64,000 bases of DNA, taken from Cernens ardua (GTDB lineage: Bacteria; Pseudomonadota; Gammaproteobacteria; Pseudomonadales; Halomonadaceae). The notes beneath the pieces are model-generated. The model was not told where the DNA came from, did no database searches, and saw only the letters and a list, made by a program, of their open reading frames with translations. This document shows, piece by piece, positions 26,420 to 35,953 of this stretch (the first letter of the stretch is position 1; the number at the start of each line of letters is the position of its first letter). The position numbers were made by a program, and so were the translations under genes. The stretch spans positions 744,001 through 808,000 of the forward strand of contig NZ_JBPCZH010000001.1 in assembly GCF_051251085.1 (NCBI RefSeq), in the 5' to 3' direction.

Positions 26420-27532
26420 TTACAATGAGACGCTGGCAAACGTTGATTCATTACGTGCCCGAAGTAATGCCCGTGTTGCCTCGGAAGGTAAGCTGGGAAC
26501 GGTTTCCACTGTCTCCACAGAAAGAGGCATGTTGAGCACACGAGCTGAAAAACTACCGGCTCGTTCATCTCGCGGGGGAATACCAAAATATTCGCGGAAG
26601 CATTTTGAGAAATGCGGCGTAGAGACGAAGCCGCATACCGCCGCAATTTCGATAATCGACATCGAGGTTTGTTTCAATAATTGCCGTGACCGAATCAAGC
26701 GTAATTTGAGGTAGTAACGGGAGGGTGAGCATTGCAGGTATTTCTGGAAAAGTCGCTCCAGCTGCCGGCGGGAAACATTGACATAACCCGCCAGATCATT
26801 GAGCTCAATGGGCTCCTCCAGGTTGGCCTCCATCAGTGCCACGATCTCTTGCAATTTAGGCTGCTGAGTGCCCAACATATGCTTGAGGGGTACGCGCTGA
26901 TGATCCTGTTCACTACGCACGCGGTCACAAATAAACATATCGGAAATGGCAACCGCCAACGCATTGCCATGATGTTGCTGAATCATTTTCAGCATCATGT
27001 CCATGGGTGCAGTACCACCGGAGGAAGTCCAACGATTATCATCGTAGGAGAAGAGGCGCGTTGTCATCGCTACGCGGGGGAAGGCTTCCTGCATGGAAGC
27101 CAGAAACTCCCAGTGCACACTGCATTCATGATTATCCAAGAGTCCGGCACTGGCCAATACCCAACTACCGGTACAGACAGCCGCCATGATACAGCCCTTT
27201 CTGGCCTGGGATTGCAACCAGGAGATGTGTTCTGGTTCGACGCGTGCGCGAATGTCTACCCCTCCACAGACAATCACCATATCCAGGTCCACAGCCTGTT
27301 CCATCGCACTATCCGGCGTAACACGAACACCGTCACTGGCAGAAACCGGGGCTCCCTGATAACTCAACGTGCTCCAGTTGTAGAGTTCGTTACCCGAAAG
27401 CTGATTGGCCATACGCAAGGGTTCAATGGCCGACGCCATTGAGATCAGGGTGAAATCATCCAACAAAAGGATACCAATACGTTTGATCTGCTTCTTTACA
27501 TGAGCGGTAGATTCTTTATTGGATTCACGCAT
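26420..27532 (-). CDS. gbdR: GlxA/AraC-type transcription activator, GbdR-like
   Basis: A 370-aa regulator with an N-terminal DJ-1/PfpI-like ligand domain (IGILLLDDFTLISMASAIEPLRMAN, VCGGVDI, AVCTGSWVLASAGLLD) and a C-terminal AraC double helix-turn-helix (IELNDLAGYVNVSRRQLERLFQKYL, IIEIAAVCGFVSTPHFSKCFREYFG). This architecture and the position next to gbcAB fit GbdR, which activates betaine and choline catabolism when betaine or dimethylglycine is present. The start ATG is at 27532. An alternative is another GlxA-family regulator, but the neighbourhood favours GbdR. Confidence 0.88.
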   Translation of the reverse strand: MRESNKESTAHVKKQIKRIGILLLDDFTLISMASAIEPLRMANQLSGNELYNWSTLSYQGAPVSASDGVRVTPDSAMEQAVDLDMVIVCGGVDIRARVEPEHISWLQSQARKGCIMAAVCTGSWVLASAGLLDNHECSVHWEFLASMQEAFPRVAMTTRLFSYDDNRWTSSGGTAPMDMMLKMIQQHHGNALAVAISDMFICDRVRSEQDHQRVPLKHMLGTQQPKLQEIVALMEANLEEPIELNDLAGYVNVSRRQLERLFQKYLQCSPSRYYLKLRLIRSRQLLKQTSMSIIEIAAVCGFVSTPHFSKCFREYFGIPPRDERAGSFSARVLNMPLSVETVETVPSLPSEATRALLRARNESTFASVSL

Positions 27533-27907
27533 GCCATACCTCCATGGAATACCATGTTCAGTCCTGCATTCATACTCAATCAGTAAAATACATGACTATA
27601 GGAGATAGCGAACAAGCATTATCACGCCGTTCAGTGTCGCCTATAGATACGTATTTACCACGCCTTATCAGACAACTGAATATGTAAATGCAAAAAACAT
27701 GCGCAAATGTGTCGGGAGGAGACATTTTTTTCTACATGATGTCTTCAATACAGAAAAAATCACACTTCCATGTACCCAACAAAGCAGACCATCTGCCTAT
27801 GTGATTAGATGAACAGCTATCGAGGGTATGATTTCACACTAAAATGCCCCAAAAAAGTGCAGGGAGAATCAAGGACTATGCAGAATGCGCTTAAGGGGTA
27901 GCAACAT
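27533..27907. other. Spacer upstream of the GbdR-type gene
   Basis: About 375 nt, AT-rich, without a gene. It holds the regulator promoter; no operator could be assigned by eye. Confidence 0.45.
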
Positions 27908-27940
27908 AAAAAACGGCAGGCGGAGCATGCCGACTGCCGT
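27908..27940 (-). terminator. Rho-independent terminator of the siderophore receptor gene
   Basis: On the minus strand ACGGCA and TGCCGT flank an inner GGC/GCC pair, followed by five or six T residues, about 30 nt after the receptor stop. Confidence 0.85.
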
Positions 27941-27969
27941 AAAATAATGCTGCTGAATAGGAAGATGGT

Positions 27970-30321
27970 TTAGAAACGTGTTGTCATCGACAGTTTAAGG
28001 GTTCTGGGATCCCCCATATTCACGTATCCATAAGAGCTGGCGCTTGACCAGTAACCTTTGTTGGTCACGTTATCCACTTCGGCGCGCCAAGTCACCGGCA
28101 CAGTCCCCAACTTGGTGGTATAAAGCGCTCCGACATTAAAGGTAGCCCAGGGTTTGAGACGGTACCGATTCGCCTGATCCGCATATTGCGCAGAGGTATA
28201 GATCACATTCCCCATTAGGGAGAGCCCTGTAACACCAGGCACCGCCCACGTGTTATTCAATGTCGCCTTGTACTTGGGTACCCCAATGGCACGGTTTCCG
28301 TTATTACTGGCCGTTGTCAGACCGGAAAGTTTGGAATCAATATAGGTCACCCCGCCCGACATATTCCAGCCATCCACCGGTGTACCGTAGGTCATCAATT
28401 CGATGCCCTTGTTCTCCTGCTGACCATCCAGTGCATAGACGGTACCATGCGCTGCCGCAGAAGGTTGACGAATACGGAAGACACTCAGGGAACCTCCCAC
28501 AGTGCCAAAATCAAGCTTCAGCCCTGCTTCGGCCTGTTTGCTGCGGATAATGCCAAGCGTCTGCCCCTGATTGGTGTATCCCATCCCGGTAGGAACGCTC
28601 TCCCCGGGGGCCAGCGACTGGATATAGTTCGCATAGACAGACGCAAATGTCGTCGGTTGGTAAGTGATACCGAAAACGGGCGTCGCACCATTCTTACTAA
28701 AGGAAGATGGCGCTCGAGTGGCAGAATCCCAGTTACGTACTGTCAATTGTTGATAACGAACACCCGCCAACAAGCGTACCTTGTTATCGAACATGGATGC
28801 CATGTCGGACAGGGAAACACCATTCGCGCGCGTGCGCGATGTAATGGCCGGGGAGCCCATGTTCCCACCCGGGTAATTATATACATTGGAGGCGGTGATC
28901 GGGCCGGGTGTGTACAGGCTACTCGTACCCAAGTTACCAAATGCCATCTTGTAGGCTGAATAACTGCGCGTCAGCTCACCGGAGTACCCCAGATTGATAT
29001 CATGGGAAATAAAACCGGTATGCACATTACCTCGAACCCCCGCCTGTGAGGCAAAGCTCTTGCGGTCATAGACGCTATTCATGCGGCTGGTAAAGCTGGT
29101 GGTTCCCTGTGAATCCAGCACATAGGGGGAACCATACACGCCATATTCATGTGTTTTGCTCGCACCAAGTGCCGCATAGGCAGTCCAGTGCGGGGCAAAA
29201 TCATACTCGCCACGCCACATGCCATAGGTGGTTTCCAAACGTGAGAAATTCCACTTGGGCGTATAGTTGGTGCGTGCACTGGGGGCCTTTGGCATTGCAT
29301 TATCGCCTAACAGGCTGGTGTACACGCCTCCTCGTACCCCATGATAAATATCTTTTTCGTAACCGATATCCAACGAGCTACGCAGTTTGTCACCGTGGTA
29401 ATCCAACCCGAGCGCAAAGGCATTGTTACGCCCTTCGTTTCGCCCTTTTGTCGCCCCATTGCCCTGACCGCGCAACGCGTTGACTCTCACGCCCCATTGA
29501 TCGTCACTGCCAAACCGGCGGCCAGCATCCAAGGAGGTATAGGCATGAGACTGTGAGTCATACCCCACGGTGGTTTCCAGCATGGGCTTATTGCCTGCGC
29601 GTTTCGGTTCCAGATTGATCGTGCCTCCGGCACCCGTCCCCGTCGGCGATACTCCATTCAGGAACGCACTCGCCCCTTTAAAGACTTCAACACGCTCAAT
29701 ACCGATAGGATTCACTGACTGCCTTGGCAAAATGCCGTAAAGGCCGCCCAGTGAAATGTCATCGCCGGTCAGGTTGAAGCCACGAATATTGTAGGTTTGT
29801 GCGTAGTTGCCGTAACCCTCTCCTACTACAACAGAAGGATCTTGCTGCACCACACTTCCCACAGACTGCATTTGTTGTTGCTGAATCCCTTTGGCGGTAT
29901 AGCCAATCACATTGAAGGGCACATCAAAGGATTGTTGCTCACCCAATACGCCCATACGCCCGCCTGCAGCCACCGTGCCGCCCGCATAAGCGGGCACCAA
30001 CTGATTGCCACCCGACTCGAAGCGATGCCCGATCACGGAGATCGACTGTAATTTTTGCGGTGACGTGCTGGCAGGCGCTGCGGGTGCAGCAGGTACTACG
30101 GGCGCGTCGGTTTTCGTTGCCTCTTCAGCAACAGGAACAGGGCGATAAGCCCCCTTTGCCGTATCGGCTAACACTTGGGGAGAAGCCAATAATAAGCTTC
30201 CCATCCCCACCAGAGCCATTGGCTCTTTCAGGCAACGCTGAATGAGATTGGCATTAATCACCAGACGAAAAGGAAGAGGTCGCAACGTGCTCAATCCAAA
30301 CATGAAACACCGGGTAAACAT
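27970..30321 (-). CDS. TonB-dependent siderophore receptor
   Basis: A 783-aa outer-membrane receptor that takes up a ferric siderophore using TonB energy. After a long N terminus with a signal-like stretch ending SPQVLA, there is a Pro/Ala linker, a TonB-box-like SISVIG, and a plug domain (VGSVVQQDPSVVV, YNIRGFNLTGDDISLGGLYG, IERVEVFKGASAFLNG, GAGGTINL). A 22-strand barrel ends in Phe (MTTRF). The sequence is of the ferrichrome-type receptor class rather than the FepA class. The start is the ATG at 30321 with AGG six bases upstream; it has a strong 3' terminator. It faces away from the enterobactin-type operon, so it is the likely receptor for its product, but the specificity is unproven. Confidence 0.92.
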   Translation of the reverse strand: MFTRCFMFGLSTLRPLPFRLVINANLIQRCLKEPMALVGMGSLLLASPQVLADTAKGAYRPVPVAEEATKTDAPVVPAAPAAPASTSPQKLQSISVIGHRFESGGNQLVPAYAGGTVAAGGRMGVLGEQQSFDVPFNVIGYTAKGIQQQQMQSVGSVVQQDPSVVVGEGYGNYAQTYNIRGFNLTGDDISLGGLYGILPRQSVNPIGIERVEVFKGASAFLNGVSPTGTGAGGTINLEPKRAGNKPMLETTVGYDSQSHAYTSLDAGRRFGSDDQWGVRVNALRGQGNGATKGRNEGRNNAFALGLDYHGDKLRSSLDIGYEKDIYHGVRGGVYTSLLGDNAMPKAPSARTNYTPKWNFSRLETTYGMWRGEYDFAPHWTAYAALGASKTHEYGVYGSPYVLDSQGTTSFTSRMNSVYDRKSFASQAGVRGNVHTGFISHDINLGYSGELTRSYSAYKMAFGNLGTSSLYTPGPITASNVYNYPGGNMGSPAITSRTRANGVSLSDMASMFDNKVRLLAGVRYQQLTVRNWDSATRAPSSFSKNGATPVFGITYQPTTFASVYANYIQSLAPGESVPTGMGYTNQGQTLGIIRSKQAEAGLKLDFGTVGGSLSVFRIRQPSAAAHGTVYALDGQQENKGIELMTYGTPVDGWNMSGGVTYIDSKLSGLTTASNNGNRAIGVPKYKATLNNTWAVPGVTGLSLMGNVIYTSAQYADQANRYRLKPWATFNVGALYTTKLGTVPVTWRAEVDNVTNKGYWSSASSYGYVNMGDPRTLKLSMTTRF

Positions 30322-30886
30322 GAAAAACCTGCCAAAAGTAAGCAAAGACTGAATTCAGCCTTAATAAATACAAATGATATTTCAAAATGTTGGCACGCTG
30401 CCGATATAGACAACGTGCCAATAAATCCTGTCGGCAATCTCCATGAAACGGAAGTGGAGCGACGGGGATCAGTACGATTGATGCGAGCGGAGTCACCTTC
30501 AGGCATTGATCAACTTTCATTAAACGTTTTGAAAGAAAAGGAATTTTTCCAATAAACGCTTACGAGACTTGGATGATGCAGCGGCGCTTTCCGGTATCAG
30601 ACACCTTGATGAATCATGAGGAGGCAACTCTTCAGACATCAAAGTGCGGGGGATCATAACCTAAATCGCACCTTAATGCGAACTATTCTCATGTAAATAT
30701 ATGAATGAGAATAGAGTGCTAGTATCAATTATTCTTGTTAACACGCTTGTTCCTCTGTTTTCGACGATACTGCTGTGCGGCCCTGTAAAACGGCTGTCAG
30801 CCATGAAATCAGGTTTTTTGCCTTGCTTTCGTGGATGCTGGTTTCAATGAAACACATGGACACGCCCTGGGTCAGAGCTTTTCCAA
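30322..30886. promoter_or_regulatory. Divergent control region of the siderophore receptor and biosynthesis operon
   Basis: 565 nt without a supported gene. Besides the Fur-like palindrome at 30683-30714 it holds an 8-bp inverted repeat (TTGGCACG 30390-30397, CGTGCCAA 30414-30421) close to the receptor start. Adjacent is an A/T-rich segment at 30362-30386 with weak resemblance to a Fur site. The two sites suggest separate control of the two directions. Confidence 0.55.
30683..30714. promoter_or_regulatory. Fur-like palindrome upstream of the NRPS operon
   Basis: Perfect 10-bp arms CTATTCTCAT and ATGAGAATAG are separated by 12 A/T-rich bases (GTAAATATATGA). The ATTCTCAT/ATGAGAAT halves resemble gammaproteobacterial Fur boxes built of GAGAAT/GATAAT units. 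It lies about 170 nt before the NRPS start, as expected for iron repression of siderophore synthesis. Confidence 0.6.
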
Positions 30887-33800
30887 ATGTCAGACACTTC
30901 ACCATGTGCAGTTGAAACGTCGTCACATAATTCCATCGCCCACAGGGCGATCCGTTTGCCCCTTACCGAAAGTCAGTCAGGTATTTGGTACGGCCTACAA
31001 TTAAGTGATTATCCGCGGGCGTACCTGACCGCACAGGCTATCCATATCAAGGAAAAGCCCACCCATGGGGGAACATTGAATGAGGACTGTCTGAAACAGG
31101 CCATTCAAAAGACGCTGAACGACGCTCCCATTTTACATACCCGTTTCGAGAGTGACGCCAATGGCCCTTATCAAAACACCAATGCCCCTTCTCAGGGAGC
31201 AGAAGCCCTACCGACACCACATTTACAGGTACTGACGTTTACTCGTAAAACACCGTCAACCTCGTGGCTATGCAAGACAACCCAGGAAGCACTCGCCCCA
31301 TGGCAATGGATGCAACAGAGGCTACTGCGCCCACTGGATATTGCGTCACCTGCATTGGCTGAGTCAGCACTACTCGCGCTGCAAACCGGAAGTGACAGCC
31401 CAACGAGTCATCTGACGAGTGGTGCAGACAATGTAACGCCTAACGCCCGTGAATGGCTGTGGTATCTCAGTGCCCATCATCTTCAGTTGGATGCCTATAG
31501 CTATACCCTGTTGGTGGAGTATATGTGGCGTCAATATCATGCGCTGATATCAGAAGACGCATTACCCAACCCGTGTTTTGGGAATATCAGTGAAGTAGTG
31601 ATCCATGAGCAGGCCTATCTTGATTCTGTCGGCCAAGAAGAAGATCGTTTTTTCTGGCACAGCTACCTGCTGGACGCGCCGAATGCGACGACATTGGCAT
31701 CACGTTTTGCCAAGGCAAAATGCGCGCCGATACGTCATCACGCTCAATTAAATGTCGCATTCCCCTCCAATCCTCAAACCCCTTGGGCGATATGGGCCCA
31801 TTTACCTGAACAGCTATTGGCTACGATTGGAAGTTATCTTTCACGCTGTGTGCAGCAACATGACATCCTGCTGAATGTGCCCATGATGGGCCGCAGCGGC
31901 GCAGGCTTACGCACGCCCGTATCGATGGTCAATACCCTCCCCTTGCGTTTGAAAGGATCTGAAGACGCATCCTTCAATGATTGGCTCCGCCTTACCCAGG
32001 AAGGAATAAAGGACATAAAACAGCACCAGCGTTACCGTCATGAGTGGCTATCCCGTGAACTTCAGCGGCTGCCGGGTGAATCCCCATTGGCCTCGGTTCA
32101 GGTCAATATTGTCCTACAACCTCCCGGTATGCTGCCTGACGGTATCGAGACAGAGATACACCATTTGTCTCCCGGGCCCGTTAATGATTTGACGTTTAAT
32201 ATCTACTGGATGGGAGAAAGGCAGCCCTTGCGTGTCATGGTCGAAGCCAACCCTGATCTCTATTCTCCTCTGGAGGTAGAGCTCCATACACAACGCCTGC
32301 AGGCTTGGATTGCGACACTCTCTGCTCAGCCGGACACCCCCATTTCACTCCTGCCTTTGGCAACGCGAGAGGAGGCAGAGAGAATTGCACAGTGGAATGA
32401 TACTTCGCACTTTATCGCATCAACGGACCTAGTCACCCTCTTCCACCAACAAGTAAAAGCGACACCCAATGCAGAAGCACTAGTGTTTGGAGAGCATTCA
32501 CTGACTTATTCGGCGCTATATCGTCATGTCAATGCGCTGTCACATTTACTTGAAGGCATGCTAGCTGACCATGACGAAACGCAACCCTGTGTGGTTGCCG
32601 TGGCAATGCCCCGCTCCCTCGCGTTGCCAATCGCCATGCTGGCCATTCAACACTGTGGTGCCGCCTATTTACCTCTGCCCATGGATCAGCCAGCGGGACG
32701 CTGGAAACGTATGCTGGAAGTCGCGGATGCACGTTATGCGATTGTTTGCCCGGCATATCATGATGCACTACCCGCGAATATCATTTCACTACCTCTGGAT
32801 GATGACGCCCTGCTGGCAACATGCGTGGATGATCGTGCTACTGAAGCGCCCTCCTACAGCCACGGCCGTTTACTTGAAAAAGCACTGGCCTACGTTCTAT
32901 TTACGTCTGGTTCCACGGGGGAACCCAAGGGTGTCATGATTGAGCATGGTGCTATCGTCAATAGACTCTTGTGGATGCAGGATACGTTCCCAATCGGTGC
33001 AGGGGATCGCGTATTGCAAAAAACCCCTTATGGTTTCGATGTCTCCGTGTGGGAATTCTTCTGGCCGTTGATTAGTGGCGCAACCCTCGTTATGGCCGCC
33101 CCTGATATTCATCGGGATCCGAATCAACTCGCCAACCTGATCCTGTCGGAGCGAATCACAACCCTTCATTTTGTACCCTCCATGCTCAGCCTGTTTTTGG
33201 ACGAGTTGGTTCTTACGCGCAAAAAACTACCGCAATTGAAACATGTCTTCGCCAGCGGTGAAGCACTGAATCACGAAACCGTCAAACGTTTCGTTACCCA
33301 ATTAGGGCATCACAGCACGCTGATCAACCTCTATGGTCCTACTGAAGCGGCAGTCGATGTCACCTCTTGGCCCTGCAAAATAGAAGAGGAGAGCCGCTCC
33401 ATTCCGATCGGTTCTCCTATCTGGAATACCCGCATCGACATTCGCAGTCCTCAAGGGCTTTCCCAACCGATCGGTATTACGGGGGAACTCTATATTCATG
33501 GCAAGAACCTTGCCCGGGGTTATATCAACCGCCCGGAACTGACCGAAAAATCCTTTTTAATCGATAGCGATGGTTCGCGCTGGTATCGCACCGGCGACAT
33601 GGCCCGCTGGAACACCGAAGGGGAGATCGAATATCTGGGGCGCGTGGACCATCAGATAAAACTGAATGGCCAGCGTCTGGAACCGGGTGAAATTGAAGCG
33701 GTGTTGGTGGCACATCCCAAGGTCATGCATGCCACTGTCATCGTTCATGACAACCGGTTGGTAGGCTACGTACAGATCGATTCTTCCATGGGGACTGAAT

Positions 33801-35008
33801 GGCAACACTTGCTGGCTGATTATCTGAAGCAATGGTTGCCTCCCTTCATGGTACCTTCACTCTGGGTTGCCCTTGAAACACTTCCCCTCAGCCCAAACGG
33901 GAAGCTGGATCGTAAAGCGCTTCCGTTACCCGTGGTACCTGTTCGTCAGGAAACCAGCGAAAACAACAGCACAGATCCAATTGTGTTAACAACGCTGTGC
34001 ACACTCTTTGGGGAATCACTGAATCAATCACCCTTTTCACCCGATGAAGACTTCTTTATGCGAGGCGGTGACTCATTAAGCGCCGTCAAGTTGGCCATGA
34101 GCATTCGCCAGAACATGGAAAAAGAGGTGTCCATTGCTACCGTCTTTGCTGCATCAACACCTGCAAGCATGATGAAAGAGCTTTCCCGTGACACCTTTGA
34201 AGGCGCACTGGATCATACGCTGACGCTTGGTAGAAGCGGAGGTGAATCATCAAACGATGAAGAAGATACCAGCCCTTCACTTTATTGTTTCCATCCCGCC
34301 GGTGGCCTTTCCTGGTGTTATGCGCATATTGCCCAATGGCTGAATGAAGCACATAACATCATCGGTATTCAGGCCAGAGGGCTACATGACGGCGAACATC
34401 TTCCCACAAGCTTTGAAGCCATGGCTGAGGATTATGTCAACACCCTTTGTGCCCGCCAACCCAAGGGGCCATACAGGCTTATGGGTTGGTCTTTGGGAGG
34501 CATGCTGACGCATCAGATTGCTGCGCTACTCCAACGACAAGGCGCAACTATAGAGCTTATTGCCATGCTGGACACCTACCCCGGCGATGTCTGGAAAGAT
34601 ACCCCGATCCCGGATGAAGCCACATCTCTTATTGCGTTGCTTCGTATCGCGGGAATGACGCTTCCGGAGGGAGAAGCACTCGAACGACATAACATCATTC
34701 GCTTGTTGGCAAAAAGGCAGCATGCGCTTGCGACGCTATCGCCGCAGACCATCGACAGGGTCATCGATATTGTGGTCAATTCGAGCCGAATCGTCAGGGA
34801 AGCACATCATTTGACATACAAGGGCGATGTTCTTTTTTTCCGAGCAACGCAAGAGCAACAATCGAGTGCCTTTACACCCGAGGCCTGGCAACCCTATGTA
34901 GATGGCAAGATTCACTGCATCGATTTACCTACTGACCATGCAGGTATCGTAAGGCCCGACATGCTGATGGAAATCGCCCGCCATATTAATCAGTGGTATG
35001 AAAGATGA
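30887..35008 (+). CDS. entF: Non-ribosomal peptide synthetase, EntF type (C-A-T-TE)
   Basis: A 1373-aa four-domain synthetase. The condensation domain (about 1-440) starts with LPLTESQSGIWYGLQLS and has HHLQLDA where HHxxxDG is usual (Gly changed to Ala). The adenylation domain (about 450-1000) shows FTSGSTGEPKGVMIEH, LINLYGPTEAAVDV, YRTGDMARW and LSPNGKLDRKALP. Its specificity positions, read by comparison with EntF, are consistent with serine (D-V-W-H-F-S-L-V). The carrier domain has FFMRGGDSLSAVKL (Ser about 1062). The thioesterase has MGWSLGGM (Ser about 1201). It should couple dihydroxybenzoate to serine and cyclise the product. Ribosome-binding site is weak. The stop overlaps the next start. 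Confidence 0.93.
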   Translation: MSDTSPCAVETSSHNSIAHRAIRLPLTESQSGIWYGLQLSDYPRAYLTAQAIHIKEKPTHGGTLNEDCLKQAIQKTLNDAPILHTRFESDANGPYQNTNAPSQGAEALPTPHLQVLTFTRKTPSTSWLCKTTQEALAPWQWMQQRLLRPLDIASPALAESALLALQTGSDSPTSHLTSGADNVTPNAREWLWYLSAHHLQLDAYSYTLLVEYMWRQYHALISEDALPNPCFGNISEVVIHEQAYLDSVGQEEDRFFWHSYLLDAPNATTLASRFAKAKCAPIRHHAQLNVAFPSNPQTPWAIWAHLPEQLLATIGSYLSRCVQQHDILLNVPMMGRSGAGLRTPVSMVNTLPLRLKGSEDASFNDWLRLTQEGIKDIKQHQRYRHEWLSRELQRLPGESPLASVQVNIVLQPPGMLPDGIETEIHHLSPGPVNDLTFNIYWMGERQPLRVMVEANPDLYSPLEVELHTQRLQAWIATLSAQPDTPISLLPLATREEAERIAQWNDTSHFIASTDLVTLFHQQVKATPNAEALVFGEHSLTYSALYRHVNALSHLLEGMLADHDETQPCVVAVAMPRSLALPIAMLAIQHCGAAYLPLPMDQPAGRWKRMLEVADARYAIVCPAYHDALPANIISLPLDDDALLATCVDDRATEAPSYSHGRLLEKALAYVLFTSGSTGEPKGVMIEHGAIVNRLLWMQDTFPIGAGDRVLQKTPYGFDVSVWEFFWPLISGATLVMAAPDIHRDPNQLANLILSERITTLHFVPSMLSLFLDELVLTRKKLPQLKHVFASGEALNHETVKRFVTQLGHHSTLINLYGPTEAAVDVTSWPCKIEEESRSIPIGSPIWNTRIDIRSPQGLSQPIGITGELYIHGKNLARGYINRPELTEKSFLIDSDGSRWYRTGDMARWNTEGEIEYLGRVDHQIKLNGQRLEPGEIEAVLVAHPKVMHATVIVHDNRLVGYVQIDSSMGTEWQHLLADYLKQWLPPFMVPSLWVALETLPLSPNGKLDRKALPLPVVPVRQETSENNSTDPIVLTTLCTLFGESLNQSPFSPDEDFFMRGGDSLSAVKLAMSIRQNMEKEVSIATVFAASTPASMMKELSRDTFEGALDHTLTLGRSGGESSNDEEDTSPSLYCFHPAGGLSWCYAHIAQWLNEAHNIIGIQARGLHDGEHLPTSFEAMAEDYVNTLCARQPKGPYRLMGWSLGGMLTHQIAALLQRQGATIELIAMLDTYPGDVWKDTPIPDEATSLIALLRIAGMTLPEGEALERHNIIRLLAKRQHALATLSPQTIDRVIDIVVNSSRIVREAHHLTYKGDVLFFRATQEQQSSAFTPEAWQPYVDGKIHCIDLPTDHAGIVRPDMLMEIARHINQWYER

Positions 35009-35850
35009 GCTGTCCCGATACCATCTTCTCTGCCCTGCGCCGATGGCAAGAGGAAGTCGATATTATCGGCCTGGGTGAGGCACATCATGTGCCCACCGTT
35101 GTGGACTGTTATTCGCAACTGATGTTGAGTAACGGCTTTTCCCAATGCCGACATATCGTGGTCGAATTCGGCGTTCAGAAGCACCAGGCGCTTTTGGATC
35201 GTTACCTTGCAGGCTCACCCATCACCATGGATGAGCTGGCCCCCATTTGGCGTGATTCCCCATTACAAGCGCTATGGGCTTATGACTGCTACAGGATGTT
35301 CTTCCATACCATTAGGGAGATCAATCTGACACGCCCTCCACACCAGCATCTTCATGTCTGGTTGGCAGAACCGTGCCCATCTGACTCGAGCTCTGACAAA
35401 AGTGAGCTGTCTTCCTTTGCCCATGGCACTTCAGCATCAGGTACCGAGCAAAGTCCATCCATACGGCAGGCAATGCGGACTCACGCCTTTGTCTCCTTGA
35501 TTGAACGATTGATAGCACAGGAGAAAGGAAAAATCGTATTAATTTTTGGCATGCGCCATCTAGCACGAATACCTGTCAATGGGCGAACCACATTGGCATA
35601 CGAGTTGATCCGCCGGGGGCGATCAATCCGAATTTTATGGCCTGAAATGCCACCGCGTTTTTACCTGAGGCCTCCCCCCATTCATCAATTGGAGTGGATC
35701 AACTTCCGTGAAGGCATTGACTGCAAAAGGGTCGCCCCGTGGGGAGGTTCGCCTACCCGCATCGAAGAATTATGTGATGCCGTAATCCGTATTCCGGGTA
35801 GCTATCGGGCATCAGCGTGCGATCACTCACTGCCTGATCCATCGGGATAA
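35005..35850 (+). CDS. ChaN/EreA/TraB-like protein coupled to the NRPS
   Basis: A 281-aa soluble protein whose start overlaps the NRPS stop (ATGA). The motifs VDIIGLGEAHHVPTVVD near the N terminus, HIVVEFGVQKHQ, and a late LIFGMRHLARIPVN resemble the GE-x-H ... E ... G-x-x-H pattern of the ChaN/TraB/EreA (erythromycin-esterase-like) superfamily, which includes haem-iron-binding and ester-hydrolysing members. There is no signal peptide, so it acts in the cytoplasm. Position inside the siderophore operon suggests hydrolysis of the ferric siderophore ester for iron release, or handling of iron. This role is inference. It is not the alpha/beta-hydrolase Fes or IroE; no GxSxG is seen. Confidence 0.72.
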   Translation: MSCPDTIFSALRRWQEEVDIIGLGEAHHVPTVVDCYSQLMLSNGFSQCRHIVVEFGVQKHQALLDRYLAGSPITMDELAPIWRDSPLQALWAYDCYRMFFHTIREINLTRPPHQHLHVWLAEPCPSDSSSDKSELSSFAHGTSASGTEQSPSIRQAMRTHAFVSLIERLIAQEKGKIVLIFGMRHLARIPVNGRTTLAYELIRRGRSIRILWPEMPPRFYLRPPPIHQLEWINFREGIDCKRVAPWGGSPTRIEELCDAVIRIPGSYRASACDHSLPDPSG

Positions 35851-35953
35851 TTTTCGCCCAATACTTTTTAAACCTGACTTCCCCCCATGTTGTGTATGCC
35901 CCATATACGCCTCACAACAGTGGCACCCTATTGTCGATTATCAGGAATGTACC

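Noticed and set aside
26732..27442. 236-codon plus-strand frame antisense to the GbdR-type gene
   Set aside because: The minus-strand product has clear PfpI and AraC domains; the plus-strand frame has none.
30738..30926. 62-codon minus-strand frame upstream of the NRPS
   Set aside because: It overlaps the NRPS start region; no ribosome-binding site or known motif. A short leader peptide cannot be excluded but is not supported.
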